The notes: generated by a model not told the origin, from the sequence alone. DNA of 64,000 nucleotides from Eubacterium sp. (GCA_022796875.1 JAAWJJ010000010.1:1-64000); one strand, 5' to 3'. Counted from the first letter of the stretch, positions 7,656 through 16,927 are shown. Numbers and translations: made by a program.

Positions 7656-9026
7656 ATGAAAATATGGAAAAAAATGATCGTACTTTTTACGGCAATCGCC
7701 TGCGTGTTAAGTGGGATTTTCATAAATACGGTTCCGGTAAAGGCCGATGTATACTGGCCGGAAGGGCCGGAAATCACAACGGAAAGCGCGATTATTATGG
7801 AAGCTTCTACAGGCACGGTTTTGTATGAGAAAAACGGGGACATGCAGGGTTATCCGGCCAGTATAACAAAAATCATGACCGCGCTGCTGGCGATCGAAAA
7901 CGGAAATCTTGACGATGTGGTCGAGTTTTCGGAAGGTGCCGTATATAATACGGAAGGTTCGAGCATTGTCAGGGATGTAGGGGAACATCTTTCTCTGAAA
8001 GACTGCCTGTATTCCCTGATGCTAGCTTCTGCAAATGACAGCGCTTATGCGATTGCGGAGCATGTCGGCGGCGACTTTGATACGTTTGTTGCTATGATGA
8101 ATGACAGGGCGGCGAAACTCGGCTGCACAAATACAAATTTTGTAAATCCGCACGGCCTGCACGATGAAAATCATTATACAAGCGTGCGCGACATGGCGCT
8201 GATTGCCAGAGAAGCGTGGAAAAACGAAACGTTCCGCATGTTTGCCGGAACGAAAGTATATGATCTTCCGCCGACAGAAAAGCATCCGGAAGAGCTGACG
8301 ATGCAAAATCATCACGCTATGCTTTATCCTTTTCGGACTTCACAGTATTTATACGATTACTGTCTTGGCGGAAAGACCGGGTTTACAACGGATTCCGGAA
8401 ATACGCTGGTGACGTATGCGCAGAAAAATGGCATGACCCTGATCTGCGTCGTAATGAGGACGGTCGCCCCGGGACATTATGTGGATACTACAGCGCTGCT
8501 GAATTATTGTTTTGACAATTTTAAGCTGGTAAATGTGGCGGAAAATGAAGGAGCCGAATCTTTCAGCGATAAAACGGGAAGTTTTAATACGGATGAGGAA
8601 TACTTACAGATTGATAAAAAAGCAAATATTATATTACCAGCAACCGCCGCTTTTTCCGACGTACAGACAAAACTTCTGGAAGGAAATCAGGACTCCTCTG
8701 TAGTCGGGACATTACAGTATACGTATGGGGAACATGCGGTAGGAACGGCGGATATCGTACTGACGGGTGCAAGCACGGAAATTTATCCATTTGGGAATAT
8801 ACAGGAACTAACCGGGGAAAGCGGAGCCGCCGGTTCGGATAATTTGCCGGCCGGTACTAATATGCGTCCGCCGGTTAAAAGCTTTCCGATCAAAATAGTA
8901 TTGGTGATTGTGATAGCGGCGGCAGCCGTTTTGGTAATTTATTTGATATACAAAAAGATGAAGAAACCAAAATTCCAATATATTAAAGATAATTATCGAA
9001 AAAAATGGAAAAACAGAAGAAAGTAA
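7656..9026 (+). CDS. D-alanyl-D-alanine carboxypeptidase (DacF/PBP5-type)
   Basis: 456 residues. Trims the terminal D-Ala of peptidoglycan stem peptides outside the membrane. Catalytic motifs: SxxK as ASITK (Ser69, Lys72 from the chosen start), SxN as SANDSA, and KTG in GGKTGFTTDSG. An N-terminal signal sequence (about residues 5-30) and a C-terminal membrane helix followed by a Lys/Arg-rich tail give two possible anchors; many family members use only an amphipathic C-terminal helix. The start at 7656 is chosen because the signal peptide begins there. It is followed closely by the AbiEi-like gene. Confidence 0.93.
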   Translation: MKIWKKMIVLFTAIACVLSGIFINTVPVKADVYWPEGPEITTESAIIMEASTGTVLYEKNGDMQGYPASITKIMTALLAIENGNLDDVVEFSEGAVYNTEGSSIVRDVGEHLSLKDCLYSLMLASANDSAYAIAEHVGGDFDTFVAMMNDRAAKLGCTNTNFVNPHGLHDENHYTSVRDMALIAREAWKNETFRMFAGTKVYDLPPTEKHPEELTMQNHHAMLYPFRTSQYLYDYCLGGKTGFTTDSGNTLVTYAQKNGMTLICVVMRTVAPGHYVDTTALLNYCFDNFKLVNVAENEGAESFSDKTGSFNTDEEYLQIDKKANIILPATAAFSDVQTKLLEGNQDSSVVGTLQYTYGEHAVGTADIVLTGASTEIYPFGNIQELTGESGAAGSDNLPAGTNMRPPVKSFPIKIVLVIVIAAAAVLVIYLIYKKMKKPKFQYIKDNYRKKWKNRRK

Positions 9027-9055
9027 TTACCATTTTTGTAAAGAAGGAGCGGAGA

Positions 9056-9688
9056 ATGACTGCAAAACCATCCCGAATTGAAAAAAAAGAGCAATTGAAG
9101 AGCGAATTACTGCAATTTATTCATAATCATGGAGGCATATTAAAAACGGCGGACTTAAATGCATTTTCTGTAAATTACAGACAACTGCAAAAATTGCTGG
9201 AAGAAAATTTTCTGAAACGCGTAAAAAACGGTTATTATACATTGGGAGAATCAGGAATGACCGAAGAACAGTTAGTGGCGGCGCTGTATTCGGACGCCGT
9301 ACTCTGTATGGATTCGGCTTTGTATTATTATCATTATATTGAGGAAAAACCGGCGGTCTGGCATCTGGCGGTAGACAAAAATACTTCAAAAGCCAGATTT
9401 AAAGCGGAATTTCCCAAAGTGAAACCGTATTATACAGAATCGCATGTTCTGGAAAGCGGCGTTGTGCCGATTTTGGTCGGCGGTTCGGAAATGAAAATTT
9501 ATCAGAAAGAACGTCTGATCTGTGACTGCGTCCGTTATGAATCGCATCTGGAACCTAAAGTGCTGCGGCAGGCATTATCTTCCTATATTAAAGATGAAAA
9601 AAAAGATATACGTTCGTTAAACCGATTTGCAAGAGAAAGAAATGTTTCCAATAAAGTCCATAATATGATAGGGGTCTGGCTGGGATAA
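9056..9688 (+). CDS. AbiEi antitoxin-like winged-helix protein
   Basis: 210 residues. Resembles the AbiEi antitoxin/transcriptional repressor of type IV toxin-antitoxin systems. It has an N-terminal winged helix (LLQFIHNHGGILKTADL, then LEENFLKRVKNGYYTLG) and an AbiEi-like body (AALYSDAVLCMDSALYYYH, MKIYQKERLICDCVRY). No AbiEii nucleotidyltransferase toxin follows; the next gene is unrelated in appearance. The start at 9056 has an AAGGAG ahead of it and follows the carboxypeptidase stop by 29 bp. It may be a stand-alone regulator rather than half of a toxin pair. Confidence 0.72.
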   Translation: MTAKPSRIEKKEQLKSELLQFIHNHGGILKTADLNAFSVNYRQLQKLLEENFLKRVKNGYYTLGESGMTEEQLVAALYSDAVLCMDSALYYYHYIEEKPAVWHLAVDKNTSKARFKAEFPKVKPYYTESHVLESGVVPILVGGSEMKIYQKERLICDCVRYESHLEPKVLRQALSSYIKDEKKDIRSLNRFARERNVSNKVHNMIGVWLG

Positions 9689-9716
9689 TATTCGAAAGAG
9701 AAAGGAGGGACCACCA

Positions 9717-10523
9717 GTGGAATTGTGCGTTGAGGAATCCATTGCGATCAGAAAAGCATATGTATTGTATTTTTTGACGAGAACTGTCGTAAATCATACG
9801 CTTGTTCTTTCTGACAGCGCCGAATTAAGCAGTCCGAAAAACAGTATTCATTTGTTTTATATAAATATCAGCTGTGCCAATATGATTATACAGTTAAAGA
9901 AAAGCATGGATGAGGTGCTGATTTTGGAAGATGCGGAGTGCAGTTACCGTTTCTGTCCGTGTAAGGCGGAAGAAAACTGGCAGTTTTACCTGGAATTTTC
10001 TTTTCCGAAAACGGTAGGTGAAGACATTTGTTACGTTTATTTTGCAGAGAGAAGAAAAGAGGCCGGGATTGAGAACATGGAATTTTCTTTGTTAATAAAC
10101 GATTTAACTTTCCCGATCGAATTGAAATGCTTCCTGCCGGAACAGAAACTTGTGGAAAATTTCCTTTATTTTATAAAGTATCAGGACTTTGCTACCGAAA
10201 TGGAACGGCTCGATATCAGCTACCAGATACTGAAAGAGCAGACGGTATCCGGCAGAAAGGCAGAGGAGTATTTTGAAAAAGAACTGCAAGAAGAGAATAT
10301 CAAGGCGAATAAAGCGTTGTTAAAAGAGTTTCGCAGTTTAAAAAAGAGCAGCCATTTGCGGAAAAAATGGCGCTTTTACTGGAAACGAAAGGAACAGCCG
10401 GGGCCGGAACTGAACGAAGCGATCGATACGGTGCATGCTTTTTTTGAACAGATTGCACGGGCGTTGGAAAAGGATGAAATACTGGTTGCTGACTGGATGC
10501 CGCAGTTAAACCGTTTTTTATAA
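9717..10523 (+). CDS. Uncharacterised 268-residue protein next to AbiEi-like gene
   Basis: I do not recognise this protein. It starts at GTG with a good AAAGGAGGG about 8 nt ahead. The first half is rich in beta-forming hydrophobic and aromatic residues, with cysteines in ECSYRFCPCKAEE. The middle to C-terminal part is helical and basic (LKEFRSLKKSSHLRKKWRFYWKRK). It has no signal peptide or membrane helix. It lacks the nucleotidyltransferase GS...D-x-D pattern expected of AbiEii. Its 28-bp spacing to the AbiEi-like gene suggests one transcript and a shared function. Confidence 0.7.
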   Translation: MELCVEESIAIRKAYVLYFLTRTVVNHTLVLSDSAELSSPKNSIHLFYINISCANMIIQLKKSMDEVLILEDAECSYRFCPCKAEENWQFYLEFSFPKTVGEDICYVYFAERRKEAGIENMEFSLLINDLTFPIELKCFLPEQKLVENFLYFIKYQDFATEMERLDISYQILKEQTVSGRKAEEYFEKELQEENIKANKALLKEFRSLKKSSHLRKKWRFYWKRKEQPGPELNEAIDTVHAFFEQIARALEKDEILVADWMPQLNRFL

Positions 10524-10552
10524 TGCCGAATTATGGAAAAGGGCAGGGAGAT

Positions 10553-10605
10553 AAGGCAGTGTAAACGAAGAAAGGCAGAATAAACGGAGAAAGGCAGAGT
10601 AAAGT
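10553..10605 (+). repeat. Three 19-bp tandem units ahead of the LysR gene
   Basis: AAGGCAG recurs at 10553, 10572 and 10591 with a 19-bp period (unit like AAGGCAGAATAAACGGAGA). The last unit runs into the ATG at 10606, so the repeats also supply the Shine-Dalgarno-like AAAGG. Confidence 0.75.
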
Positions 10606-11514
10606 ATGACGTTAAATCAGATGAAATATTTTATTACGTCTGCAGAATGTTTAAGTTTTACCGAAGCGGCAAAGTGCCTGTTTTTGACGCAGCCGGCATT
10701 AAGCAGGCAGATTGCGGCGATGGAGCAGGAATTGAATACAAAATTGTTTGTCCGTGAAAAAAACGGATTGAAGCTGACACCGGGCGGCAGCTTGCTGTAC
10801 AATAGGCTGCCGGACATACTGAAAGAATACGAACAGTTGATCGAACAGACAAGAACCGCAAATATCGGATATGAGGGAGCGCTGCATATCGGTTTTCTGG
10901 ATGTGTATGACAACAGCCGTTATTTTACTAATGTAATTCGAAAATTTATTGACAAATATCCAGGAATTGATCTTCATATGCGCAGGGCGTCTACAAAAGA
11001 ACTGGCCGAACAGATTCAGGAAAAGAAACTGGACCTTATTGTGACGTATGGCTTTTCACTGATGGATCAGCCGGATATGGTTGTGACAACAATCCATAAA
11101 TTTCATTCCTGCCTGATGCTGCCGAAACAGCATCCGCTGGCGCAAAAAGAACGGATTTCTTTAAATGAATTGAAATCGGAGGCGTTTGTTATGGTTCACC
11201 AGAAAGAAAGCAGGGAGGGAAACCGTTACATACAATATGTATTTGAAAAAAATAATATTTTTCCGGATACCATGATTGTTGACAAAATGGACGACGTGAT
11301 GCTGTGGATGGAACTGGGAAGCTATGTTGCATTCACGACAGACGTTACGACGGAAAAGAGTAACGATGCGGTCCGTATTGTTCCGGTTGAAGGTTTGGAA
11401 GAACATGATATGGTAATTGCCTGGAAAAAAGAAAATTATAATCCTTCGATTTCCATGTTTATGGAGATGTATGAAAAAGAAAACCGCCGCTATTGCGGCG
11501 GAGAAGATCAATAG
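10606..11514 (+). CDS. LysR family transcriptional regulator
   Basis: 302 residues. An N-terminal helix-turn-helix of LysR type (MTLNQMKYFITSAECLSFTEAAKCLFLTQPALSRQIAAMEQEL) is followed by a periplasmic-binding-protein-like effector domain. The effector is unknown. The gene it controls is not obvious: upstream is the unknown 268-residue gene on the same strand, and downstream mobA-mobB is convergent and overlaps its end by 7 bp. A three-copy 19-bp repeat occupies its leader. Confidence 0.92.
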   Translation: MTLNQMKYFITSAECLSFTEAAKCLFLTQPALSRQIAAMEQELNTKLFVREKNGLKLTPGGSLLYNRLPDILKEYEQLIEQTRTANIGYEGALHIGFLDVYDNSRYFTNVIRKFIDKYPGIDLHMRRASTKELAEQIQEKKLDLIVTYGFSLMDQPDMVVTTIHKFHSCLMLPKQHPLAQKERISLNELKSEAFVMVHQKESREGNRYIQYVFEKNNIFPDTMIVDKMDDVMLWMELGSYVAFTTDVTTEKSNDAVRIVPVEGLEEHDMVIAWKKENYNPSISMFMEMYEKENRRYCGGEDQ

Positions 11515-12629
11515 TTACGCATGTAATCCAGAAGAAAGGGCAAAATCGCAGCAGGATCGTTTAAATCAAAAACCGGAAGATCCGCGTTTATTTTAAAGTC
11601 GGCGACCAGAGCGATTAAATGCTCTCGGTCGGAAACAGGCGTTTCCTGATACCCTTTTCGCAGCAGTTCGATTTTTTTCTGCGTTTCATGCTTATATCCT
11701 TCCGTAATAATCAGGTCTGCGTTTGAAATCTTTTGAAGCAGATCTCCTAATGGAACCGTATCTTCGTGTTGAATGATGGCGGCAGTTTTTTGTCTGGAAG
11801 TCAGGATTACATGATCGGCTCCGGCCCGGGTAAAACGGTGACTGTCTTTTCCGGGTTTGTCCATTTCAAAACCATGCGCGTCATGTTTCAGCAAGGCAAG
11901 GCGGATTCCCTCATTTTTTAACAGAGGAATTAATTTTTCGATATAAGTGGTTTTTCCGGTGCCGGAACGGGCCACAAAGGAAAGAACAGGAATGTCGTTG
12001 TGGGTTTGCTGCATTTTTCCAAGGCGGCGCAGGGCGTAATAGTAATCCTGACGGGTGTTCATATTAAAAAAACAATGATAGATATCGGAATCGGAAAAAA
12101 AATGTCCCTCTTCTGCAAATAATTCGTTTTCCGCAACTAAAAAGGGCGGGCACAGGTCATACAGATGCTTTAACGCATAGTTTTGATCGGCAAAACACTG
12201 CTCGATTACGGCGAGGCAGTTTTTTTCATATACCGCGAACAGAGATTCCGTTTTATCGTTTTTCCGGCGCACCAAGGCGAGCGGATGGTCTGCGGAAAGT
12301 GACGCCATTTTTCGCGCGGCAAGGGGATCGGCGAAAGGCGTGTCCACGGAAATAAAAAGAAATCGATCTTCTTTTGCTTTTGATAAAGTGCTGTAAATGC
12401 CGCTTAAGGGTCCGCAGCCCGGAATAATATCTTCAATCATTGGAATATCCAGCTTCAGGTCGTCATAATCCGATGCTTTTCGAACAGATAAGTATACTGA
12501 CGGAAAAACTTTGGAAAATTTTTCCGATAAATATTCCAAAAGGCATGTATCACCGAAAGGCAGGCGCGCTTTGTCGGAACCCATCCGGGAACTTTGGCCG
12601 CCGGTAAGTATTACGAGTGCAGTATTCAT
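11508..12629 (-). CDS. mobAB: MobA-MobB fusion, molybdenum cofactor guanylyltransferase/GTP-binding protein
   Basis: 373 residues in two parts. Residues 1-195 are MobA-like, joining GMP to molybdopterin (LTGGQSSRMGSDKARLPFG nucleotide-binding loop, VDTPFADP). Residues from about 205 are MobB-like, with a P-loop (FVARSGTGKTTYIEKL) and LKHDAHGFEMDKPGKDSHRFTRAGADHVIL. Separate mobA and mobB genes are the usual arrangement; fusions occur. The start at 12629 is chosen for AAGGAGA ahead and because MobA begins at MNTALVILTGG. It supports a molybdenum enzyme such as formate dehydrogenase, in line with fdhD at 1.0 kb. Confidence 0.92.
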   Translation of the reverse strand: MNTALVILTGGQSSRMGSDKARLPFGDTCLLEYLSEKFSKVFPSVYLSVRKASDYDDLKLDIPMIEDIIPGCGPLSGIYSTLSKAKEDRFLFISVDTPFADPLAARKMASLSADHPLALVRRKNDKTESLFAVYEKNCLAVIEQCFADQNYALKHLYDLCPPFLVAENELFAEEGHFFSDSDIYHCFFNMNTRQDYYYALRRLGKMQQTHNDIPVLSFVARSGTGKTTYIEKLIPLLKNEGIRLALLKHDAHGFEMDKPGKDSHRFTRAGADHVILTSRQKTAAIIQHEDTVPLGDLLQKISNADLIITEGYKHETQKKIELLRKGYQETPVSDREHLIALVADFKINADLPVFDLNDPAAILPFLLDYMRNY

Positions 12630-12660
12630 ACGATTCTCCTTATTTAAGGGGTGTGAGTTG

Positions 12661-12819
12661 AACGGTTCCGTCAACACCATTCGCAAAGGCGCTTTCAGCG
12701 CTTTCCCGCTGCTTTGCAGCTAACTTTGCTCATAACCCGGCGTTTCGCTCATAGTCGCGCTTATGCGTTTATTCATGCGAGCATGATTCACGCACGAAGC
12801 GGGCTATGGCGGAACTGTT
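12661..12819 (+). repeat. Structured intergenic element, copy 2 (159 bp)
   Basis: Bounded by AACGGTTCCG (12661-12670) and CGGAACTGTT (12810-12819), complementary apart from one G-T pair. Inner stem CATAGTC (12750-12756) with GGCTATG (12802-12808) sits where copy 1 has CATCGCC/GGCGATG. The core ATTCATGCGAGCATGATT (12771-12788) differs from copy 1 at one base. Its variable part carries small hairpins (GCGCT-TTC-AGCGC, GCTGC-TTT-GCAGC) instead of the long hairpin of copy 1. It lies between the divergent mobAB and decarboxylase genes. Confidence 0.8.
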
Positions 12820-12875
12820 ACATTTATATTACAATAAAAACCGATAAAAAGCAAAATGATAATACAGGAAAGTAT

Positions 12876-14441
12876 ATGGGAAAATTAGAAGAAGCATTAT
12901 ACGAATATTATCGATCAGAATATTACCCGTTTCATATGCCGGGACATAAACAACGGCGAAACCACCCGTTCCTGACGAATGTGTCGGCGGGATTTGCCTA
13001 CGATATTACGGAAATTGACGGTTTTGACGAGTTGCACCATGCGCAGGGATTGCTGAAAGAGGCGCAGCAGCAGGCCGCTGATCTGTATCACGCCGGACAG
13101 AGTTTTTTTCTTGTGAACGGGAGTACATGCGGCATATTGGCGGCAATCAGTGCTGCGGTTGCAAAAAGAGGGACGGTCCTGATAGCCAGGAACAGTCATA
13201 AGGCCGCATATCATGCGGTGTATTTGAGGGAATTGACCGCAAAATATCTGTATCCGCCTGTCGTAAGGTTTGGTGTGAACGGCAGTATTTCCCCGCGAAC
13301 GGTCGAAAAAGGACTTGACAGGCACCCGGAGGCGGAAGCCGTTTTTCTGACATCTCCTACTTATGACGGGATTGTCAGCGATATCCGTTCGATTGCAGAA
13401 ATCGTTCACCGAAAGAACAGGCTGCTGATTGTAGACGCGGCACACGGCGCACATTTTGGATTTCACGGTTATTTTCCGGAATCTCCCATAACCTGCGGAG
13501 CAGATCTTGTGATTACCAGCCTGCACAAAACGCTGCCAGCCTATACGCAAAGCGCGCTGCTGCTGTTAAAAGACAGGGAAAAGCTGGCAGAGCGGGTCGG
13601 GAAATTTTTAGACATATACGAAACAAGTTCCCCGTCTTACCTTTTTATGGCGCAGATGGAGCAATGCGTAGAATTACTGGCGCAGAAAAAAGAAACGCTG
13701 TTCGAAGAATTTTCAAAAAACCTGATCGGCTTTTACAGCTGGACAGAAAATTTAAAAAAGATCAGGGTATTTTCGCAGACGCCTCTTTTTTCGGAGAAAG
13801 AAAAAGCCGAAAAAGATAGCGGCGCGTTAATTTATAACAAAGATCCGTCAAAAATACTGATTTCGGCGGAAAAAGCAGGAATGAACGGAAAACAGCTGTA
13901 CGATACGCTGCGGGAAAAGTACCGTTTGCAGCCGGAAATGTATGCGCAGAATTATGTGACGGCGTTAACGAGTATTATGGATCCGCCGGAAGCATTCAGG
14001 CGGCTAGCAGACGCGTTGATTCAGATTGATGCGGATTATGAAGCTAAATCCGCACAGTATGGCTCCGGCCAAATGGCCGATGTCAAAGAGAGCAAAAAGT
14101 GGATGCGGGACAATGCCGGTCAAACTATGGCAGGCGGCGAGTGGGAAGGACAGGCGCAAAATCTGTACGGATGCAGGCAGGCAGCGATGACACTGGCAGA
14201 AGCCGATGAATATCCGATAAAGAAAGTTCCGTTTCCGGAAATGTCCGGAAAGATAAGCGGCGGATATCTGATGCTTTATCCGCCCGGTATTCCGATCGTA
14301 ACGCCGGGAGAGCGTATGACAAAACGGCTGGTAAACGAACTGGCCGGGCTGCTGCAGCTTGGTTACGAAATAGAAGGTCTGGAACAGATCAACGGGAAAG
14401 CGTATGGGAAAATCATTTTGCCTGACGGGGAAAAGAAATAA
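12876..14441 (+). CDS. Orn/Lys/Arg decarboxylase family PLP enzyme (SpeA/YaaO-type)
   Basis: 521 residues. Family members make polyamines or their precursors by decarboxylating arginine, lysine or ornithine. Seen: YPFHMPGHKQRR at the start, GSTCGILAAI, VDAAHGAHFGFH, and TSLHKTLPAYTQSALL with the PLP lysine; the small C-terminal domain ends in YPPGIPIVTPGERM. Substrate cannot be read from sequence. The start at 12876 agrees with the family; frames reaching further upstream run into the repeat element. It heads the yaaR-holB-ricT-rsmI cluster as yaaO does in Bacillus. The segment at about residues 390-440 is low in conservation. Confidence 0.9.
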   Translation: MGKLEEALYEYYRSEYYPFHMPGHKQRRNHPFLTNVSAGFAYDITEIDGFDELHHAQGLLKEAQQQAADLYHAGQSFFLVNGSTCGILAAISAAVAKRGTVLIARNSHKAAYHAVYLRELTAKYLYPPVVRFGVNGSISPRTVEKGLDRHPEAEAVFLTSPTYDGIVSDIRSIAEIVHRKNRLLIVDAAHGAHFGFHGYFPESPITCGADLVITSLHKTLPAYTQSALLLLKDREKLAERVGKFLDIYETSSPSYLFMAQMEQCVELLAQKKETLFEEFSKNLIGFYSWTENLKKIRVFSQTPLFSEKEKAEKDSGALIYNKDPSKILISAEKAGMNGKQLYDTLREKYRLQPEMYAQNYVTALTSIMDPPEAFRRLADALIQIDADYEAKSAQYGSGQMADVKESKKWMRDNAGQTMAGGEWEGQAQNLYGCRQAAMTLAEADEYPIKKVPFPEMSGKISGGYLMLYPPGIPIVTPGERMTKRLVNELAGLLQLGYEIEGLEQINGKAYGKIILPDGEKK

Positions 14442-14484
14442 GCCTGCCAGAGTTGTCCTGGTATATACAAAAACGAACAGATTG

Positions 14485-14493
14485 TGCTATAAT
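14485..14493 (+). promoter_or_regulatory. Extended -10 promoter candidate ahead of yaaR
   Basis: TGCTATAAT, a TGn extended -10, 20 bp ahead of the ATG at 14514. No -35 hexamer with suitable spacing was seen. It would give the yaaR-holB operon its own transcript. Confidence 0.5.
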
Positions 14494-14513
14494 GGGCATC
14501 AGAGGTGTGTAGT

Positions 14514-14954
14514 ATGGATATAAAAGTAAATCAGGTCAATATTCCGTCACAGGTAGAGGCAGCGCAGGCGGCGGAAAAAAACGACGGGGCCTTTAAATTT
14601 ACCCTGGCAAGCAATATTGAAGAGGCGGCGCTGCAGGAAAAGATAAATGCATTAATGGAGGATATCGGCAAGCAGGGAGAACATATTGCCCGCCATATGG
14701 ATATCCGCGATTTAAAAAAATACCGCCAGTTAATTAAAGAGTTTATGAATGAAGTCGTATACCGCTCCCATAAATTTTCACGGGAAAATTTTCTGGACCG
14801 GCGGGGACGCCATCGTGTGTACGGCATCATCCGGCTGATTGACGAAAATCTGGACGAACTGGCAAAAGCGCTCGTGGAAGATGAAAAAAATGCAATCGAT
14901 ATCTTGGGAAGAATTGACGAAATACGAGGCTTACTGATAGATATTATAACGTAA
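14514..14954 (+). CDS. yaaR: YaaR family protein (DUF327)
   Basis: 146 residues, a helical cytoplasmic protein of the YaaR family. Its position between the decarboxylase and holB matches the Firmicutes order. Family-like features include [25 protein letters not shown], followed by [35 protein letters not shown]. Function is not established in the family; the context suggests a housekeeping role. The ATG at 14514 is preferred over GTG 14505 for its AGAGGTG spacing. The tmk and yaaQ genes often found here are missing. Confidence 0.88.
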   Translation: MDIKVNQVNIPSQVEAAQAAEKNDGAFKFTLASNIEEAALQEKINALMEDIGKQGEHIARHMDIRDLKKYRQLIKEFMNEVVYRSHKFSRENFLDRRGRHRVYGIIRLIDENLDELAKALVEDEKNAIDILGRIDEIRGLLIDIIT

Positions 14955-15032
14955 TTTAATGATACCAGGGTCAAAATACTTTTTGTCCCCAACATCATAT
15001 AATTTGACAAATAATTATAAGGAGTAGAATAA

Positions 15033-16022
15033 ATGGCGGGTTTTTCAGGAATTATAGGACATGAAAGCATTATTGGCCACATGAAAAAATCTATTGCAGC
15101 GGATAAAGTCACCCATGCTTATATTTTGCATGGAGAAGACAAATCCGGAAAAATGATGCTGGCGGAAGCTTTTGCGGCGGCATTACAGTGTGATACAGGC
15201 GGACCGGAACCGTGTTTGCAATGCCATTCCTGTAAACAGGCAATATCCCGGAACCATCCGGATATTATCTATATACAGCATAATAAACCGAATACGATTT
15301 CCGTAGAGGATATTCGGCAGCAGCTCAACAATACAGCTGCAGTCCGGCCGTATGCGGGAAAATATAAAATATATATTGTAGATGAAGCGGAAAAGATGAA
15401 TGTGCAGGCGCAGAACGCCCTTTTGAAAACAATAGAGGAACCGCCGGAATATGCCGTTATTTTGTTGTTAACAACAAATGCGGAAGCATTTCTGCCGACG
15501 ATACTATCCCGCTGTATGATGCTGCGTCTGCAGGCCGTGTCCGATGACAAGATGATATCGTTTCTGATGAAGCAATATCAGATTCCGGATTATCAGGCGG
15601 AAATCTGCGCGGCGTTTGCACAGGGCAACGTGGGAAAGGCGATTGATCTGGCAAACTCGAAAGATTTTAACGGGTTAAAGGACGATATGCTGGAAACAGT
15701 GAAACGGGTGCGCGATCTGGAGGTCTACGAACTTGCAGAAGCAGTAAAGCGGATCAGCGTATTTAAACTGGAGATCAACGACTATTTTGACCTGATGATG
15801 ATATGGTACAGGGACGTATTGTTATTTAAGGCAACGGCCGATGTGAACCGCCTGATTTTTAAGGATGAAGTATATGAAATTAAAAGCCAGGCGAGTAAAA
15901 GTTCTTACGAAGGGATCGAATTGATCTTAGACGCTTTGCAGAAAGCGAAAGCGCGGATCAGGGCAAATGTGAATTTTGAACTTGTGGTCGAACTGTTGCT
16001 GTTGACAATAAAGGAGAATTAA
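15033..16022 (+). CDS. holB: DNA polymerase III delta' subunit
   Basis: 329 residues. Part of the clamp-loader complex. Seen: the AAA+ N-terminal region with a degenerate P-loop (GEDKSGKMMLA), a zinc-binding cysteine set (CDTGGPEPCLQCHSC), VDEAEKMNVQAQNALLKTIEEPP, and the SRC motif (TILSRCMMLRL). An AAGGAG lies ahead of the ATG. It is followed by ricT after 2 bp, so the two are translationally coupled. Confidence 0.94.
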   Translation: MAGFSGIIGHESIIGHMKKSIAADKVTHAYILHGEDKSGKMMLAEAFAAALQCDTGGPEPCLQCHSCKQAISRNHPDIIYIQHNKPNTISVEDIRQQLNNTAAVRPYAGKYKIYIVDEAEKMNVQAQNALLKTIEEPPEYAVILLLTTNAEAFLPTILSRCMMLRLQAVSDDKMISFLMKQYQIPDYQAEICAAFAQGNVGKAIDLANSKDFNGLKDDMLETVKRVRDLEVYELAEAVKRISVFKLEINDYFDLMMIWYRDVLLFKATADVNRLIFKDEVYEIKSQASKSSYEGIELILDALQKAKARIRANVNFELVVELLLLTIKEN

Positions 16023-16024
16023 CA

Positions 16025-16927
16025 ATGATAAAAGTGATTGGCGTCCGATTCCGGACGGCAGGGAAAATATATTATTTTGACCCGAAAGATTTCAAAATTA
16101 AGAAAAACGACCATGTCATCGTGGAAACCGCCCGCGGAGTAGAATACGGGCTGGTCGTAAGCGGAGTCAGGGAAATTGAAGACGAAAACGTCGTACAGCC
16201 GTTAAAACAGGTCATACGCGTGGCTACGGCAGAGGATGAAAAAAGAGAAGAAAAAAACCGCGTGAAAGAAAAAGAGGCGTTTGCCATCTGCCTGGAAAAG
16301 ATAAAAAAACACGAACTGCAGATGAAACTCGTAGAAGCGGAATATACCTTTGACAATAATAAGCTGCTGTTTTATTTTACGGCGGACGGCCGGGTGGATT
16401 TCCGGGAACTGGTGAAAGACCTGGCCAGCGTATTCCGTACCAGAATCGAACTGCGCCAGATTGGCGTCCGCGATGAAACGAAAATATTAGGCGGCGTTGG
16501 AATTTGCGGACGGCCTCTGTGCTGCCACAGCTTTTTGTCCGATTTTGCGCCGGTATCCATCAAAATGGCGAAAGAGCAGAATCTTTCCCTGAATCCCACG
16601 AAAATATCCGGGGTTTGCGGGCGTTTGATGTGCTGCCTGAAAAACGAGGAAGAAACTTATGAGTACCTGACCAGCCGGCTTCCGAACATCGGCGATAAAG
16701 TGACGGCGTCGGACGGAAACCGCGGAGAAGTGCAGAGCGTGAGCGTCCTGCGCCAGACTGTAAAAGTCATGGTGGAACATGACGATGAAAAAGAACTGCT
16801 GGAGTATCCGGTAAAACAGTTAAAGTTCAGAACAAAAAAGAAAAAGGAACGCCTGAATCTGACAAAAGAAGAATTAAAGGAACTGGCAAAACTGGAGGAT
16901 AAAGAAGGAGCGTCAAAGATTGACTGA
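16025..16927 (+). CDS. ricT: PSP1-domain protein RicT (YaaT)
   Basis: 300 residues. RicT acts in Bacillus with RicA and RicF in a complex that carries Fe-S clusters and affects RNase Y and sporulation. The PSP1 region is clear, with the conserved cysteines in GGVGICGRPLCCHSFL and SGVCGRLMCCLKNEEE, known in the family to ligate Fe-S. The C-terminus is charged and helical. It sits between holB and the tRNA methyltransferase gene, which overlaps its end by 8 bp. Confidence 0.94.
   Translation: MIKVIGVRFRTAGKIYYFDPKDFKIKKNDHVIVETARGVEYGLVVSGVREIEDENVVQPLKQVIRVATAEDEKREEKNRVKEKEAFAICLEKIKKHELQMKLVEAEYTFDNNKLLFYFTADGRVDFRELVKDLASVFRTRIELRQIGVRDETKILGGVGICGRPLCCHSFLSDFAPVSIKMAKEQNLSLNPTKISGVCGRLMCCLKNEEETYEYLTSRLPNIGDKVTASDGNRGEVQSVSVLRQTVKVMVEHDDEKELLEYPVKQLKFRTKKKKERLNLTKEELKELAKLEDKEGASKID

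Noticed and set aside
12915..13550. 211-codon open frame on the minus strand within the decarboxylase gene
   Set aside because: Fully antisense to a well-supported PLP enzyme and with no family features.
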